The notes: generated by a model from the letters alone, not told the origin. DNA of 64,000 bases from Pseudoflavonifractor sp. MSJ-37 (GCF_018917965.1 NZ_JAHLPP010000001.1:620001-684000), one strand, 5' to 3'; positions 9,372-17,346 are shown, counted from the first letter of the stretch. A program made the numbers and translations.

Positions 9372-10436
9372 CTAATGTTCTTCATTCGTTGTAGGGGAGG
9401 CGGGGAGCCCGCCGTTCCGGCCGAACATCCGGTCCAGCCCGGCCGCGAAATAGGACAGGCGGGCGGTGAGCTTGGCGTAGTCCATCCGGGTGGGACCGAC
9501 CACACCGATGACGCCCCGCATCCCGTCGCCGATGTCATAGCTGGCCATGACGACGCTGCTGTCCTTCAGGGCGGCGTCCACGTTCTCCGGCCCGATGAGG
9601 ATCCGCATCCGGTGATCGTCCTTGGGGACGGGCATCCGGGCGGCCTCCTGTTCCTCGGAGAGGTAGCTCATCAGAGGCTGGGCCCGCTCCAGGTCCTGAT
9701 ACTCCGGCAGCTCCAGCAGGTGGGACAGGCCGGCGGTGTGGACTCTGCGGTGCTCCAGGCTCTCCAGCACCTCCATGGCGAAGGACACCACCAGGCTGAT
9801 CAGCCCGTAGGCCTCGCCGGCGGCGTGCTGGGCCACCCGCATGAGCTCCGGCGTGATCTCATCCAGCGCCAGATCGGTGAAGGTGGTGTTGAGCAGAGTG
9901 TTGAGCATCTGGAGCTGTGCCTGAGTCAGATCGGTGGGGAGCTGCACCAGCTTGTTTCGGACGAGGTTGTTGTCCGTCATGACCACGATGATGAAGGCGT
10001 TGCGCTCCACCATCAGCAGATCGAACCGCCGGATCGTCACCCGCTCCATGCCGGAGGACAGGGCGAAGGCCGGATAATTGGTGAGCTGGGAGATGACCCG
10101 GCCCGCCTCCGCCACCACCCGGTCCAGCTCCCGCATCTTGAGCTGGAGGGCGCGGTTGATGCGCTCGGTCTCCTGGATGGAGAGCTTGTGCTCTTCCATC
10201 AGCTCATTGACGTAGAAGCGGTAGCCCTGGGGGGACGGGATGCGTCCCGCGGAGGTGTGGGGCTTCTCCAGGAGCCCCATGGACTCCAGATCGGCCATCT
10301 CGTTGCGGATGGTGGCCGAGGACACCGAGCGGTCCAGAGAGTTGGCCACGGCCTTGGAGCCCACCGGCTCCGCCGTAGAGATATAGCTCTCGATGATGGC
10401 ACGGAGGATCTTCTTTTTGCGCTCGGTCAGATCCAC
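9372..10436 (-). CDS. hrcA: Heat-inducible transcription repressor HrcA
   Basis: 354 residues from the GTG at 10436 (VDLTERKKKILRAII). AAGGAAG lies 8 bases before it. Upstream in-frame starts exist at 10454 (ATG) and 10469 (GTG), but they lack ribosome sites and the latter lies inside CIRCE. The N-terminal winged helix has the family pattern EPVGSKAVANSL and SSATIRNEMADLE. The middle GAF-like domain and the insert follow, with GVIGVVGPTRMDYAKL near the C-terminus. It binds CIRCE and represses its own operon; in known systems GroEL keeps it active. groESL is not in the window. Confidence 0.95.
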   Translation of the reverse strand: MDLTERKKKILRAIIESYISTAEPVGSKAVANSLDRSVSSATIRNEMADLESMGLLEKPHTSAGRIPSPQGYRFYVNELMEEHKLSIQETERINRALQLKMRELDRVVAEAGRVISQLTNYPAFALSSGMERVTIRRFDLLMVERNAFIIVVMTDNNLVRNKLVQLPTDLTQAQLQMLNTLLNTTFTDLALDEITPELMRVAQHAAGEAYGLISLVVSFAMEVLESLEHRRVHTAGLSHLLELPEYQDLERAQPLMSYLSEEQEAARMPVPKDDHRMRILIGPENVDAALKDSSVVMASYDIGDGMRGVIGVVGPTRMDYAKLTARLSYFAAGLDRMFGRNGGLPASPTTNEEH

Positions 10437-10462
10437 ACGCGTCACTTCCTTCATTGAACGGT

Positions 10463-10489
10463 TTAGCACTCATCATCTCTGAGTGCTAA
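10463..10489. promoter_or_regulatory. CIRCE operator (HrcA binding site)
   Basis: Perfect inverted repeat TTAGCACTC-N9-GAGTGCTAA. It begins about 4 bp downstream of the -10 box of the hrcA promoter, so HrcA bound here blocks transcription of hrcA-grpE-dnaK-dnaJ. Confidence 0.98.
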
Positions 10490-10493
10490 AGAT

Positions 10494-10522
10494 AATGTAC
10501 CACCCTTCCCCGCGAATGTCAA
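10494..10522 (-). promoter_or_regulatory. Heat-shock operon promoter
   Basis: Minus-strand TTGACA (10517-10522), 17-bp spacer, TACATT (10494-10499). It is immediately upstream of CIRCE, the classic arrangement of a vegetative promoter controlled by HrcA. Confidence 0.92.
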
Positions 10523-10537
10523 TAGGGGGGATGTAAA

Positions 10538-10819
10538 TTAAATGTGAACGAAAAAGCACGAAAATATGGACAGCAAACTGCCCGCCGCAGAGCGTCTCGG
10601 CGTCTCTGCGGCGGGCAGTCGGGAGAGGGGTGTGCTAAAAAAGACAGGGCCTGATCGGTCAGGCCTCATCCGATGGTCCGGTTTTTCACCCAGGAGTGAG
10701 GCTTGTCTCCGGAGTGGGCGGCCCTGGAGCTCGGAATTGACCACGAGAAGCACGACTTGGATCTTGGACGGGAAGCACCAGGCGACCAATGCCACGACCA
10801 AAGGCAGGATGAGCGTCAT
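10538..10819 (-). CDS. Candidate small hydrophobic peptide ORF divergent from an XRE regulator
   Basis: The ATG at 10819 is preceded by GAGGGGG at 8 bases. The first 30 residues are strongly hydrophobic (MTLILPLVVALVAWCF then VVLLVV), a plausible single membrane helix; the rest is Arg/Pro-rich. A factor-independent terminator at 10635-10665 lies inside the ORF, so the natural transcript may end after about 55 codons without a stop codon, and a second large hairpin (10577-10619) sits in the 3' half. Either the frame is decayed or the transcript is mainly a small RNA. It shares the intergenic region and operators with the XRE gene. It resembles type I toxin peptides only in being short and hydrophobic; no family match is claimed. 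Confidence 0.35.
   Translation of the reverse strand: MTLILPLVVALVAWCFPSKIQVVLLVVNSELQGRPLRRQASLLGEKPDHRMRPDRSGPVFFSTPLSRLPAAETPRRSAAGSLLSIFSCFFVHI
10577..10619. repeat. Perfect 16-bp stem hairpin
   Basis: 10577-10592 pairs perfectly with 10604-10619 across an 11-base loop. The minus-strand flank is only weakly T-rich, so termination is possible but not assured. It lies between the hrcA promoter and the XRE/peptide locus and may insulate them. Confidence 0.6.
10635..10665 (-). terminator. Factor-independent terminator for the short leftward transcript
   Basis: GGCCTGA and TCAGGCC (10648-10665) form a 7-bp stem with a 4-base loop, followed on the minus strand by CTGTCTTTTTT. It would end a transcript of roughly 200 bases starting near 10850. 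Confidence 0.75.
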
Positions 10820-10858
10820 GTATCACGCCCCCTCTCTTTTGTCTGATATGGTCAGTTT

Positions 10859-10873
10859 ATCTCGAAATGAGAT
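10859..10873. promoter_or_regulatory. Operator 1 of the XRE locus
   Basis: Inverted repeat ATCTC-N5-GAGAT. The symmetry extends three more bases on each side. It matches operator 2 in half-sites and in spacing. Confidence 0.7.
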
Positions 10874-10883
10874 AAAAGTAGAT

Positions 10884-10898
10884 ATCTCGATCCGAGAT
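10884..10898. promoter_or_regulatory. Operator 2 of the XRE locus
   Basis: Inverted repeat ATCTC-N5-GAGAT; here the symmetry extends inward to six-base arms with a 3-base centre. Its centre is 25 bp from that of operator 1, between the divergent starts at 10819 and 10931, as expected for autoregulation by the adjacent XRE protein. Confidence 0.7.
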
Positions 10899-10930
10899 TT
10901 TTCATGATAAGGTGGAAGGAGGTGATCTTC

Positions 10931-11167
10931 GTGCGGCTGCGCGATCTGCGGGAGGATGGAGATCATACCCAGCGCTGCATCGCAGAGCATCTGAACATCC
11001 GCCAGAATACCTATTCGCAATATGAGACGGGACAGCGGCAGCTTCCGGTGGACATCCTGATCCGGCTGGCGGCGTTCTATCGGACCTCCACAGACTACCT
11101 GCTGGAGCTGACCGACGTACGGACGCCATATCCTCCGGGGAGCCGTGCCCCATCCGGAGAAAAATGA
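10931..11167 (+). CDS. Small XRE-family transcriptional regulator
   Basis: 78 residues from the GTG at 10931, chosen because AAGGAGGTGA, a near-perfect anti-16S match, ends 8 bases upstream. An ATG at 10904 lies before that ribosome site. The protein is one Cro/C1-type helix-turn-helix (about residues 12-60): HTQRCIAEHLNIRQNTYSQYETGQRQ, then the usual tail LAAFYRTSTDYLLEL. Such small XRE proteins normally repress their own and a neighbouring gene. The two ATCTC-N5-GAGAT operators just upstream are the likely targets. The other divergent partner is the short hydrophobic ORF ending at 10538. Confidence 0.88.
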   Translation: MRLRDLREDGDHTQRCIAEHLNIRQNTYSQYETGQRQLPVDILIRLAAFYRTSTDYLLELTDVRTPYPPGSRAPSGEK

Positions 11168-11214
11168 AACAGCGCCTCCCGCTCCCGTGATGATACACGG
11201 AGCGGGAGGCGCTG
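11165..11214 (-). terminator. Terminator for the leftward MBL-hydrolase gene
   Basis: A perfect 16-bp stem (11170-11185 with 11199-11214) is followed on the minus strand by TTTCATTTTTC. The same hairpin lies just after the XRE stop codon and may serve both convergent genes. Confidence 0.8.
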
Positions 11215-11224
11215 CCGATCGGGG

Positions 11225-11995
11225 TCAGAAGATCAGCTCGTCCCCGGTGCGGAGGGGGAAGAAGCGTCCGGGGACGGCCTGCTGGAGGAGGGCCAGGGCA
11301 GGGAGCCCGGTGCAGTGGCCGGTGTAGATCCGCTCCACCCCCAGCTCCTCGGTGAGGCGATGAGCCAGAGCGGTGACGGCCTCCGGCGGGACGCCCAGAG
11401 AGCCCATGCCGTGCTTCCCCACCAGATGGAACCCGCCCACGAGAGCATGGACCCGCCGTCCGGGGAAGCGCCGGAGCAGATCGGCCACGATCCAGTCCGG
11501 CCCCGCGTGACAGCAGGAATTCATGACCACCAGACCCCGCTCCGTCTCAGCGGCCAGGGACTGCTCGTGGTCGACGGCGTCGGGGACCAGATGGAGACCG
11601 GGGGCCAGCAGGCGGGGGCCGTCTGCCAGATCGAAGCGGCGGGCCCAGGTCTGGAAGAGGTCCGGGTCCACTCCGGCAGGACGCTTGGCGGCGTCGGCGG
11701 TGTCCCTCCGGTACTCGTCCCGGGCGCCGGGACGGGCCAGCACCGGTGCGTGGCCGTTCCGGGCGAAGAAGGCGGGGAGGCCTCCGGCGTGGTCGTCATG
11801 GCCATGGGAAAGGGCGGCCCGCTCCACCAGCGCCAGATCGAGGTCCATCCGGTCGGCATTTTGGACCAGGAGCCCGGAGGTCCCGGCGTCCAGCAGATAG
11901 CGGTGCCCCTCATAGTCCAGATGGAGGGACAGGCCGTGCTCGGGGGCCAGATGGCTGAGGCTGAAGTTCTCGATGAGGACGCGGACGCGGAGCAT
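11225..11995 (-). CDS. MBL-fold metallohydrolase (COG1237 type)
   Basis: 256 residues. The metallo-beta-lactamase fold motif SHGHDDHAGG is at 63-72, with the zinc ligands H64, H66, D68 and H69. NSCCHAG, GGFHLVG and YTGHCTG supply later ligands. The pattern fits the MBL group annotated as 7,8-dihydropterin-6-yl-methyl-4-(beta-D-ribofuranosyl)aminobenzene 5'-phosphate synthase-like. That activity is established only in methanogens, so the real substrate is unknown. It starts 31 bp after the MATE gene on the same strand. Confidence 0.85.
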   Translation of the reverse strand: MLRVRVLIENFSLSHLAPEHGLSLHLDYEGHRYLLDAGTSGLLVQNADRMDLDLALVERAALSHGHDDHAGGLPAFFARNGHAPVLARPGARDEYRRDTADAAKRPAGVDPDLFQTWARRFDLADGPRLLAPGLHLVPDAVDHEQSLAAETERGLVVMNSCCHAGPDWIVADLLRRFPGRRVHALVGGFHLVGKHGMGSLGVPPEAVTALAHRLTEELGVERIYTGHCTGLPALALLQQAVPGRFFPLRTGDELIF

Positions 11996-12026
11996 AGGCT
12001 CCCCCTTTCCAGATGGGGCCGGAGCC

Positions 12027-13415
12027 TCACGCGCCGGCCCGGGTGATGTCGTGGATCCAGGCTCCGGAGCGGAAGCGCAGGATGCCCAGGGTAGACTTGA
12101 CGAACTGCTCGATCGTCACGGCGATGTAGACCCAGGTCACGTCCAGCCGGAGGACCAGAGCGAAGAAAGCGGCCAGCGGGATGGAGACCAGCCACATGGC
12201 GGACACGTCGATGATGGCGGCCATCCGGATGTCGCCGCCGCCCCGGAGGACGCCCACGGTGTTGGTGGTGTCGAACGAGCGGAACGGCATCAGACAGCCC
12301 GCAAAGGTGAGGATCAGAGTGGCGATGGAGGCGGAGGCTTCCGTCAAATGGAAGAGGGGATAGACCACCGCCGGGAGCCAGGTGTGGGCGGAGAGCACCA
12401 GCAGGACGCCGATCACACCGCCGCAGAGGAAGGACAGGGTGTCCAGAGCGGCGGCCACGCCGAAGACGGAGGATTTCCGCCCCGCGCCGATCTCCCGCCC
12501 GATGATGATGGCGGAGGTGTTGGCGATGGCCATCACAGCCACGATGCAGATATCCTCGATGTTGCCGGCGATGGCGCGGGCGGCCAGGATGTGGGTGCTG
12601 TCCGCCATATGGCCCAGGATCACCTTATACATGGAGGTGCCCAGGCCCCACATGGCCTCATTGATGACCACAGGGGTGGCGTAGCGGAAGAAGCGGGCGG
12701 CCATCTCCCGGTCCGGCTGGAACAGGAGGGCGGGCTTCAGCCGAAAACGCTTGTGGAAGGCCGCATGGGTCACCATGATGACGAATTCCAGGATCCGGGC
12801 GGTGAGCGTAGCGGCGGCGGCGCCCTGGACGCCCAGCGCGGGAGCGCCCAGATGGCCGAAGATCAGCACCCAGTTGAGAAAGGTGTTGGTACACATGGAG
12901 GCGGCGTAGATGCCCAGCCCCAGCTTTGGGTCCTCCATGCTCCGGTAGGCTCCGGTATAGACGCCGGTGAGGCTGTTGAAGAGATAGGAGGGCCCCACGA
13001 TCCGGGCATATCCAGCGGCCAGAGGGATCAGCTCCTGATTGTCGGTCAGCAGTCCGATGATCGGATAGGGGAAAAAGAAGAGGGCGGCGGCGAAGAGGGC
13101 GGACAGCCCTCCGGCCAGCAGGAAGCCGATGCCCATGACCCGGTTGATGGAGTCGGTGTCGCCCCGGCCCCAGTACTGGCTGATCAGTACGGAGGAGCCG
13201 CTCTGGAGACCGAAGATCACCAGCTGGATGATGAACACAAGGATGTTGGCCTGAGACACGGCGGCCAGCGGAGCTTCTCCCAGACTGCCCACCATGAAGG
13301 TGTCGATCATGCCAAGGGAAGTGGTGATCAGGTTCTGGAACAGGATGGGGAGGGCCAGAAAGAGCAGATGCTGATAAAAATCCCGCCCCCGTTTCATATA
13401 AGAGAACATACACAC
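12027..13415 (-). CDS. MATE-family multidrug/metabolite exporter
   Basis: 462 residues with about twelve membrane segments in two similar halves. The N-terminal LFLALPILFQNLITTSLGMIDTFMVGSLG is characteristic of MATE transporters (NorM/DinF-like), which export cationic compounds using a Na+ or H+ gradient. The exact start is uncertain: ATG codons at 13415, 13409 and 13397 are in frame and none has a strong ribosome site. A GC-rich hairpin (13419-13444) sits directly upstream. Substrate cannot be told from sequence. Confidence 0.9.
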   Translation of the reverse strand: MCMFSYMKRGRDFYQHLLFLALPILFQNLITTSLGMIDTFMVGSLGEAPLAAVSQANILVFIIQLVIFGLQSGSSVLISQYWGRGDTDSINRVMGIGFLLAGGLSALFAAALFFFPYPIIGLLTDNQELIPLAAGYARIVGPSYLFNSLTGVYTGAYRSMEDPKLGLGIYAASMCTNTFLNWVLIFGHLGAPALGVQGAAAATLTARILEFVIMVTHAAFHKRFRLKPALLFQPDREMAARFFRYATPVVINEAMWGLGTSMYKVILGHMADSTHILAARAIAGNIEDICIVAVMAIANTSAIIIGREIGAGRKSSVFGVAAALDTLSFLCGGVIGVLLVLSAHTWLPAVVYPLFHLTEASASIATLILTFAGCLMPFRSFDTTNTVGVLRGGGDIRMAAIIDVSAMWLVSIPLAAFFALVLRLDVTWVYIAVTIEQFVKSTLGILRFRSGAWIHDITRAGA

Positions 13416-13418
13416 ATC

Positions 13419-13444
13419 ACCGGCGGCAAAGCGGAGCCGCCGGT
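13419..13444 (+). terminator. Hairpin with plus-strand T-tract between nifS-like and MATE genes
   Basis: ACCGGCGGC and GCCGCCGGT form a 9-bp stem followed on the plus strand by CCTTTTTCC. No plus-strand gene ends here, so it may stop antisense transcription, or act as a structure just before the MATE start on the minus strand. Confidence 0.4.
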
Positions 13445-13490
13445 CCTTTTTCCTTACTTTTATGATAGGTGGGAGATGGACTCCCTGAGA

Positions 13491-14624
13491 TCAGGCCCCC
13501 ACCCGGTCGTTCCGGATGGCGGCCAGGGCATCGGCCAGAGCGTCCACCTCCTCCTTGGTGGAGCCGGGGCCGAAGGACACCCGCAGGACCCCCATGAGGG
13601 TCCGCTTGGGCAGGCCCAGGGCGGCGAACACATGGCTGGGCTTGCCCTTGTGGCAGGCGGAGCCGGAGGACACGCAGATGCCCTGGTCGCTGAGGGCCCG
13701 GACCAGCATCTCGCTGGGATAGCCGGGGAGGGAGACGGCGCAGATGTGGGGGGCATCCCCGGCGCTGACCACCTCCAGGCCGTCCACCTTGGAGCGGAGC
13801 TGGTCCAGCGCGTAGGCCTTCAGCTCCGCCATATGGGCCCGGTACTCGTCCCCGTGGTCCAGCCAGAGCTGGCAGGCGGCGGCCAGAGCCGCGATCTGAT
13901 GGGTGGCCTCCGTGCCGGAGCGGAGCCCTTTCTCCTGCCCTCCGCCCCGGATGAGGGGCGGGAGCTTGAGCCCCTTCCGGATGTACTGGACGCCGATGCC
14001 CTTGGGGGCCCGGATCTTGTGGCCGCTGATGGTCAGCAGGTCCACGCCCAGCTCATCCACGGTGAAGGGGACCTTCAGGAAGCCCTGTACCGCGTCGGTG
14101 TGGAAGAGGATCTCCGGGGAGAAGGCCTTCGCGATCCGGACGCACTCGGCTACGGGCTGGATGGTGCCAAGCTCATTGTTCACCAGCATCATGGACACCA
14201 GCACCGTATCGTCCCGGAGAGCGGCCCGCAGGTCGTCCGGGGAGACATGGCCGCTCTTGTCCGGCTTGAGGCGGGTGATGGAATAGCCCTTGCCCTCCAG
14301 CGCCTTCAGCGGCTCCAAAACAGCGGAGTGCTCGATGGCGGTGGTGATGATGTGCTTCCCCCGGCGGCGGCCCAGCTCCACGGCGGCCTGGATGGCCCAG
14401 TTGTCGCCCTCGGTGCCGCAGGAGAGGAAGGTCACCTCCTCCGGCGAACAACCAAGAGCTTGGGCGAGCACGGCCCGGCGGGCCTCCAGCCGCTTGGCGG
14501 CCTCCTGACCGAAGGCACAGCGGGCGGAGGGGTTGCCGAAGCCGGCGGTCATCTCCTCCAGCGCGGCCTGAGCGGCCTCCGGGCAGACGGCGGTAGTAGC
14601 GGCGTGATCCAGATAGGCGAACAT
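13491..14624 (-). CDS. Cysteine desulfurase (NifS/IscS family)
   Basis: 377 residues. It is a PLP enzyme that takes sulfur from cysteine for Fe-S clusters or tRNA thiolation. The PLP lysine is K203 in ISGHKIRAPKG; EHSAVLEP (98-105) and HTDAVQ (175-180) are cofactor-pocket motifs. The mobile catalytic Cys is C324 in VSSGSACHKG, within the long loop typical of the group I NifS/IscS branch. AGGGAG is 11 bases upstream of ATG. No iscU, thiI or mnmA gene is adjacent, so the acceptor cannot be inferred. Confidence 0.93.
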   Translation of the reverse strand: MFAYLDHAATTAVCPEAAQAALEEMTAGFGNPSARCAFGQEAAKRLEARRAVLAQALGCSPEEVTFLSCGTEGDNWAIQAAVELGRRRGKHIITTAIEHSAVLEPLKALEGKGYSITRLKPDKSGHVSPDDLRAALRDDTVLVSMMLVNNELGTIQPVAECVRIAKAFSPEILFHTDAVQGFLKVPFTVDELGVDLLTISGHKIRAPKGIGVQYIRKGLKLPPLIRGGGQEKGLRSGTEATHQIAALAAACQLWLDHGDEYRAHMAELKAYALDQLRSKVDGLEVVSAGDAPHICAVSLPGYPSEMLVRALSDQGICVSSGSACHKGKPSHVFAALGLPKRTLMGVLRVSFGPGSTKEEVDALADALAAIRNDRVGA

Positions 14625-14702
14625 AGACGGTCGATCTCCCTTTGATCCTCTTCAGCGTTCAGGATCCAAAATAGTCGTGCGCGATGGTGTCCCGTCCGGT
14701 CC

Positions 14703-15212
14703 TCACAGGACCAGGGAGGGGGCGGTGTAGACGCGGGCCTTGAGCTCGCTGTTGAGCATATACAGGCCCTTGGCGTCGGTGCCGAAGAGCTCCATCTTGG
14801 TGATGAGGTCGCTGGCGTTCTTCTCCTCCTCGCCCTGCTCCTTGACGAACCAGTCCAGCAGCTGCATGGTGCGGAAGTCCTTGACCGCGTAGGCGGCGCC
14901 GTAGATCTCATCGATGAGGGAGGTGACGTACTTCTCGTGCTCCAGGGCCTTCTTGAGGGGAGCCATGTTGTCGCCGCGGGTCCACTCGGGGGCGTCGATG
15001 GCGGTGAGGGTGACGGCCTCGCCGTTGTTCTGGAGGTACTGATAGAACAGCATGGCGTGGTCCCGCTCCTCCTGAGCCTGCACCTTATACCAGTTCTCGA
15101 AGCCGTCCAGACCGGCGGAGGCGTAGTAGTTGGCGAAGTCCAGATAGAGGTAGGCGGAGTAGAACTCCTTGTTGATCTGGGTGTTGATGAGCTTGGCGAC
15201 GTTCTCGTTCAT
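14703..15212 (-). CDS. ftnA: Ferritin (non-heme, iron storage)
   Basis: 169 residues from the ATG at 15212, where AAAGGAAG lies 7 bases upstream; a longer frame from 15260 lacks one. The four-helix ferritin pattern is clear: NKEFYSAYLYLDFANYYAS with the first ferroxidase Glu, then QAQEERDHAMLFYQYL with the ExxH metal pair, and WFVKEQGEEEKNA for the third helix. It oxidises and stores iron in a 24-subunit shell. Single gene, probably with its own promoter. Confidence 0.94.
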   Translation of the reverse strand: MNENVAKLINTQINKEFYSAYLYLDFANYYASAGLDGFENWYKVQAQEERDHAMLFYQYLQNNGEAVTLTAIDAPEWTRGDNMAPLKKALEHEKYVTSLIDEIYGAAYAVKDFRTMQLLDWFVKEQGEEEKNASDLITKMELFGTDAKGLYMLNSELKARVYTAPSLVL

Positions 15213-15297
15213 GACGGCGCTTCCTTTCTTTGTCATCCTATCGTTATTTGGATATCCCATTCGGGAGCATGCGTGAGGGGGAGGGGCAGAGGGGCGG

Positions 15298-15729
15298 TCA
15301 GCCCTTGTCGTGCATGGACAGGTCCTCAGGTCCGAAGGACAGGGGGAGGAGCTCCTCCAGCGTGGTCTCGATGAAGTCGTCCTCAGTGCGGGCGATGTAG
15401 ATCTTCATGCCGGGCAGGGCGAATTCCCGCAGGACCTGCCGGCAGATGCCGCAGGGGTAGGCGTAGCCCCGGTCCTCCACGGGGCAGTCCTTGGGAAAGC
15501 CGGCCACAGCCAGAGCGGCAAAGCGCGTCTCCCCGTCAAAGACGGCGCGGAAGGCGGCGGTGCGCTCAGCACAGTTGGTAGCGCCGTAGGAGGCGTTCTC
15601 GATGTTGCAGCCCTGATAGACCTTGCCGGACTCCGTGAGGAGGGCGGCGCCCACCCGGAAGTGGGAGTAGGGCACATAGCTGTGCTCCTGGGCCTCCAGT
15701 GCCAGGCGGACCAGTTCCTTTTTATCCAT
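15298..15729 (-). CDS. cdd: Cytidine deaminase
   Basis: 143 residues, a tetrameric-type CDA. It deaminates cytidine and deoxycytidine to uridine forms in pyrimidine salvage. Motifs are FRVGAALLTESGKVYQGCN, NIENASYGATNCAERTA (the Cys zinc ligand and catalytic Glu) and YPCGICRQ (two more zinc Cys). All three zinc ligands are Cys, as in the small Gram-positive enzyme. A good promoter lies 64 bp upstream. Confidence 0.95.
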   Translation of the reverse strand: MDKKELVRLALEAQEHSYVPYSHFRVGAALLTESGKVYQGCNIENASYGATNCAERTAAFRAVFDGETRFAALAVAGFPKDCPVEDRGYAYPCGICRQVLREFALPGMKIYIARTEDDFIETTLEELLPLSFGPEDLSMHDKG

Positions 15730-15792
15730 GGAAGAAAGCTCCTTTCGGTCGATATCGAAGCCCGCCTCTGATGGGACAGAAGAGGGACACCT

Positions 15793-15821
15793 ATTATATC
15801 ACGGACGAAACAGCGCCGCAA
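15793..15821 (-). promoter_or_regulatory. Promoter for cdd
   Basis: Minus-strand TTGCGG (15816-15821), 17-bp spacer, perfect TATAAT (15793-15798). Confidence 0.8.
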
Positions 15822-15949
15822 GCCCCGATGGGGGCGCATATGGAGCAGGATACCGGACTCCCGGTCCGAGCGAAGATCCGCGTGAGCGGGCCGGATCGTT
15901 GAGACCGGCACGGGGCCGTCACGTTCGGCGAGGATGCCCGGACGGCGCC

Positions 15950-16729
15950 TCATCTGCACAGAGCCAAACATGCCAGCACCAGCAGATGGACGGGATAGAA
16001 GGCGTAGCAGACGTACTGGACGGCGGGACCATGAGGTCCCTGCCGGCCCTGATAGCACCAGATGGGCAGGAGGGCCAGCACCGCTGTGGCCTGCTGGGGG
16101 AACTCGAAGGAGAGGCCGCCGAGGGCCACAGGCACGGTCATGCCGCCCAACAGCCAGCCGTTCACCACGATCAGCCCCAGGAGCTGTCCCAGACGGCAGG
16201 GCCGGCTCCGCCCCCGGAAGAACCAGAAGATCAGCACGGTCAGGATGCCGGGGCCAAAATAGTCGCACATGGTCAGAGATCCGACCTCATAGCCGACGAA
16301 GGCGACGGCACAGCCGGACAGCCCCGTGAGCCATGGCCTGCCCAGGGACTGGATCCGCCGGATGGCGCAGATGGACAGAAGAGCCAGCAGGAAGGTCCAA
16401 AGCACGTTCTGATGGAAGGGCCAGAAGGGGACGCCGGAGCTCATCAGGTCGAAGGGGACCTCGGAGATCAGAGCGAAGATCAGGAGCCGCCGCAGATACC
16501 GCCTCATGCTGTGGGTATGGACAGCGCCCTCGGCGGCCAGGAAGGCGAAGATCGGGAAGGCCAGCCGCCCGATCCAGTCCAGCACGCCGTACTGGGGCAG
16601 GACAGTGGCCCAGAGGTGGTCGCAGAGCATGGCGCCCATGGCCAAGAGATGGAGCCCGAAGGAGCTGATCCCTCCGGCGGGGACGTCCTCCGACCGGACC
16701 GGGAGCGTGTCGTGTCTCATAGGCGTCAT
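15950..16729 (-). CDS. TraX-family membrane protein (putative acyltransferase)
   Basis: 259 residues with about eight membrane segments. The start HLLAMGAMLCDHLWATVLP, the segment IGRLAFPIFAFLAAEGAVHT and the C-terminal YAFYPVHLLVLA are typical of TraX (PF05857). In the F plasmid TraX acetylates pilin. Chromosomal homologues are common in Clostridia and their substrate is unknown; acylation of a surface molecule is a reasonable inference. Its ATG overlaps the stop codon of the upstream S24 repressor gene by ATGA, so the two are translationally coupled. Confidence 0.88.
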   Translation of the reverse strand: MTPMRHDTLPVRSEDVPAGGISSFGLHLLAMGAMLCDHLWATVLPQYGVLDWIGRLAFPIFAFLAAEGAVHTHSMRRYLRRLLIFALISEVPFDLMSSGVPFWPFHQNVLWTFLLALLSICAIRRIQSLGRPWLTGLSGCAVAFVGYEVGSLTMCDYFGPGILTVLIFWFFRGRSRPCRLGQLLGLIVVNGWLLGGMTVPVALGGLSFEFPQQATAVLALLPIWCYQGRQGPHGPAVQYVCYAFYPVHLLVLACLALCR

Positions 16730-17346
16730 AGCAGGAACTCCACCTTGACTACCTTCCCCAGCACCTTGATCTTGGTCCGCCGCAGGTCGTAGATCTGGGG
16801 CTGGAAGCTGGGGTCGGTGGACTGGGGCATGAGGGTGACGGTGGACTCGGTGGCGTAGAAGCGCTTGACGGTGGCGTCCTCGTCGCCTACCATGACCACG
16901 GCCACCTCGCCGTTCTCCACCTCGTCCTGACGGCGGACCACGATCAGATAGCCGTCGTTGATGCCGATGGCGTTCATGCTGTTTCCGGAGACCCGCAGGG
17001 CGAAGTACTCCGCCCCGCCGTTCAGGTCTGTGAAGGTGTAGCCTTCGATGTTCTGCTCCGCGTAGATCGGGAGCCCGGCGGAGATCCGACCCAGGATCGG
17101 GATCCGCTGGGTGGGCTGATAAGGGACCGCTCCGGCGGGGAGCGGCGGGTCCTCCAGCCCCAGCAGATAGGCGGGCGTGGTATCCAGCGCGGCGGCCAGC
17201 TTCTCCAGTGTGGAGGATCTCAGGTCCACCAGCCCGGTCTCGTACTTATGGATAGCGGCCTTCTTGAGGCCGAGCTTGGCCCCCAGCTCCTCCTGGGTCA
17301 TCCCGGCGGCCCTGCGGAGCGACTTGATGCGCTGTCCGATGGTCAT
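16726..17346 (-). CDS. LexA/CI-like repressor: XRE helix-turn-helix plus S24 autopeptidase domain
   Basis: 206 residues. The DNA-binding domain (about 1-65) is Cro/C1 type (MTQEELGAKLGLKKAAIHKYETG), not the winged helix of true LexA. The C-terminal S24 domain has the Ala90-Gly91 cleavage site (ISAGLPI), the nucleophile Ser123 in VSGNSMNAIGINDGYLIV and the general base Lys161 in ATVKRFYA. It should therefore cleave itself when stimulated by RecA filaments, as phage CI and ImmA-independent repressors do. It is co-transcribed with traX and divergent from the 17552-19769 operon. Its promoter region carries matching operators. Predicted role: SOS-sensitive master switch of the rightward operon. 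Confidence 0.92.
   Translation of the reverse strand: MTIGQRIKSLRRAAGMTQEELGAKLGLKKAAIHKYETGLVDLRSSTLEKLAAALDTTPAYLLGLEDPPLPAGAVPYQPTQRIPILGRISAGLPIYAEQNIEGYTFTDLNGGAEYFALRVSGNSMNAIGINDGYLIVVRRQDEVENGEVAVVMVGDEDATVKRFYATESTVTLMPQSTDPSFQPQIYDLRRTKIKVLGKVVKVEFLL

Noticed and set aside
10566-10907. 113-codon plus-strand frame across the XRE operator region
   Set aside because: It runs over both hairpins and both operators and has no ribosome site.
13419-13444. Terminator of the cysteine desulfurase gene
   Set aside because: The T-tract is on the opposite strand, so it does not serve the leftward gene.
11973-14645. 890-codon plus-strand frame opposite the MATE and cysteine desulfurase genes
   Set aside because: Antisense shadow, with no ribosome site and no coherent domain.
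16726-17346. Canonical LexA, the global SOS repressor
   Set aside because: The DNA-binding domain is XRE/C1 type instead of the LexA winged helix, and the operators do not resemble the Gram-positive SOS box; it is a phage-type repressor.
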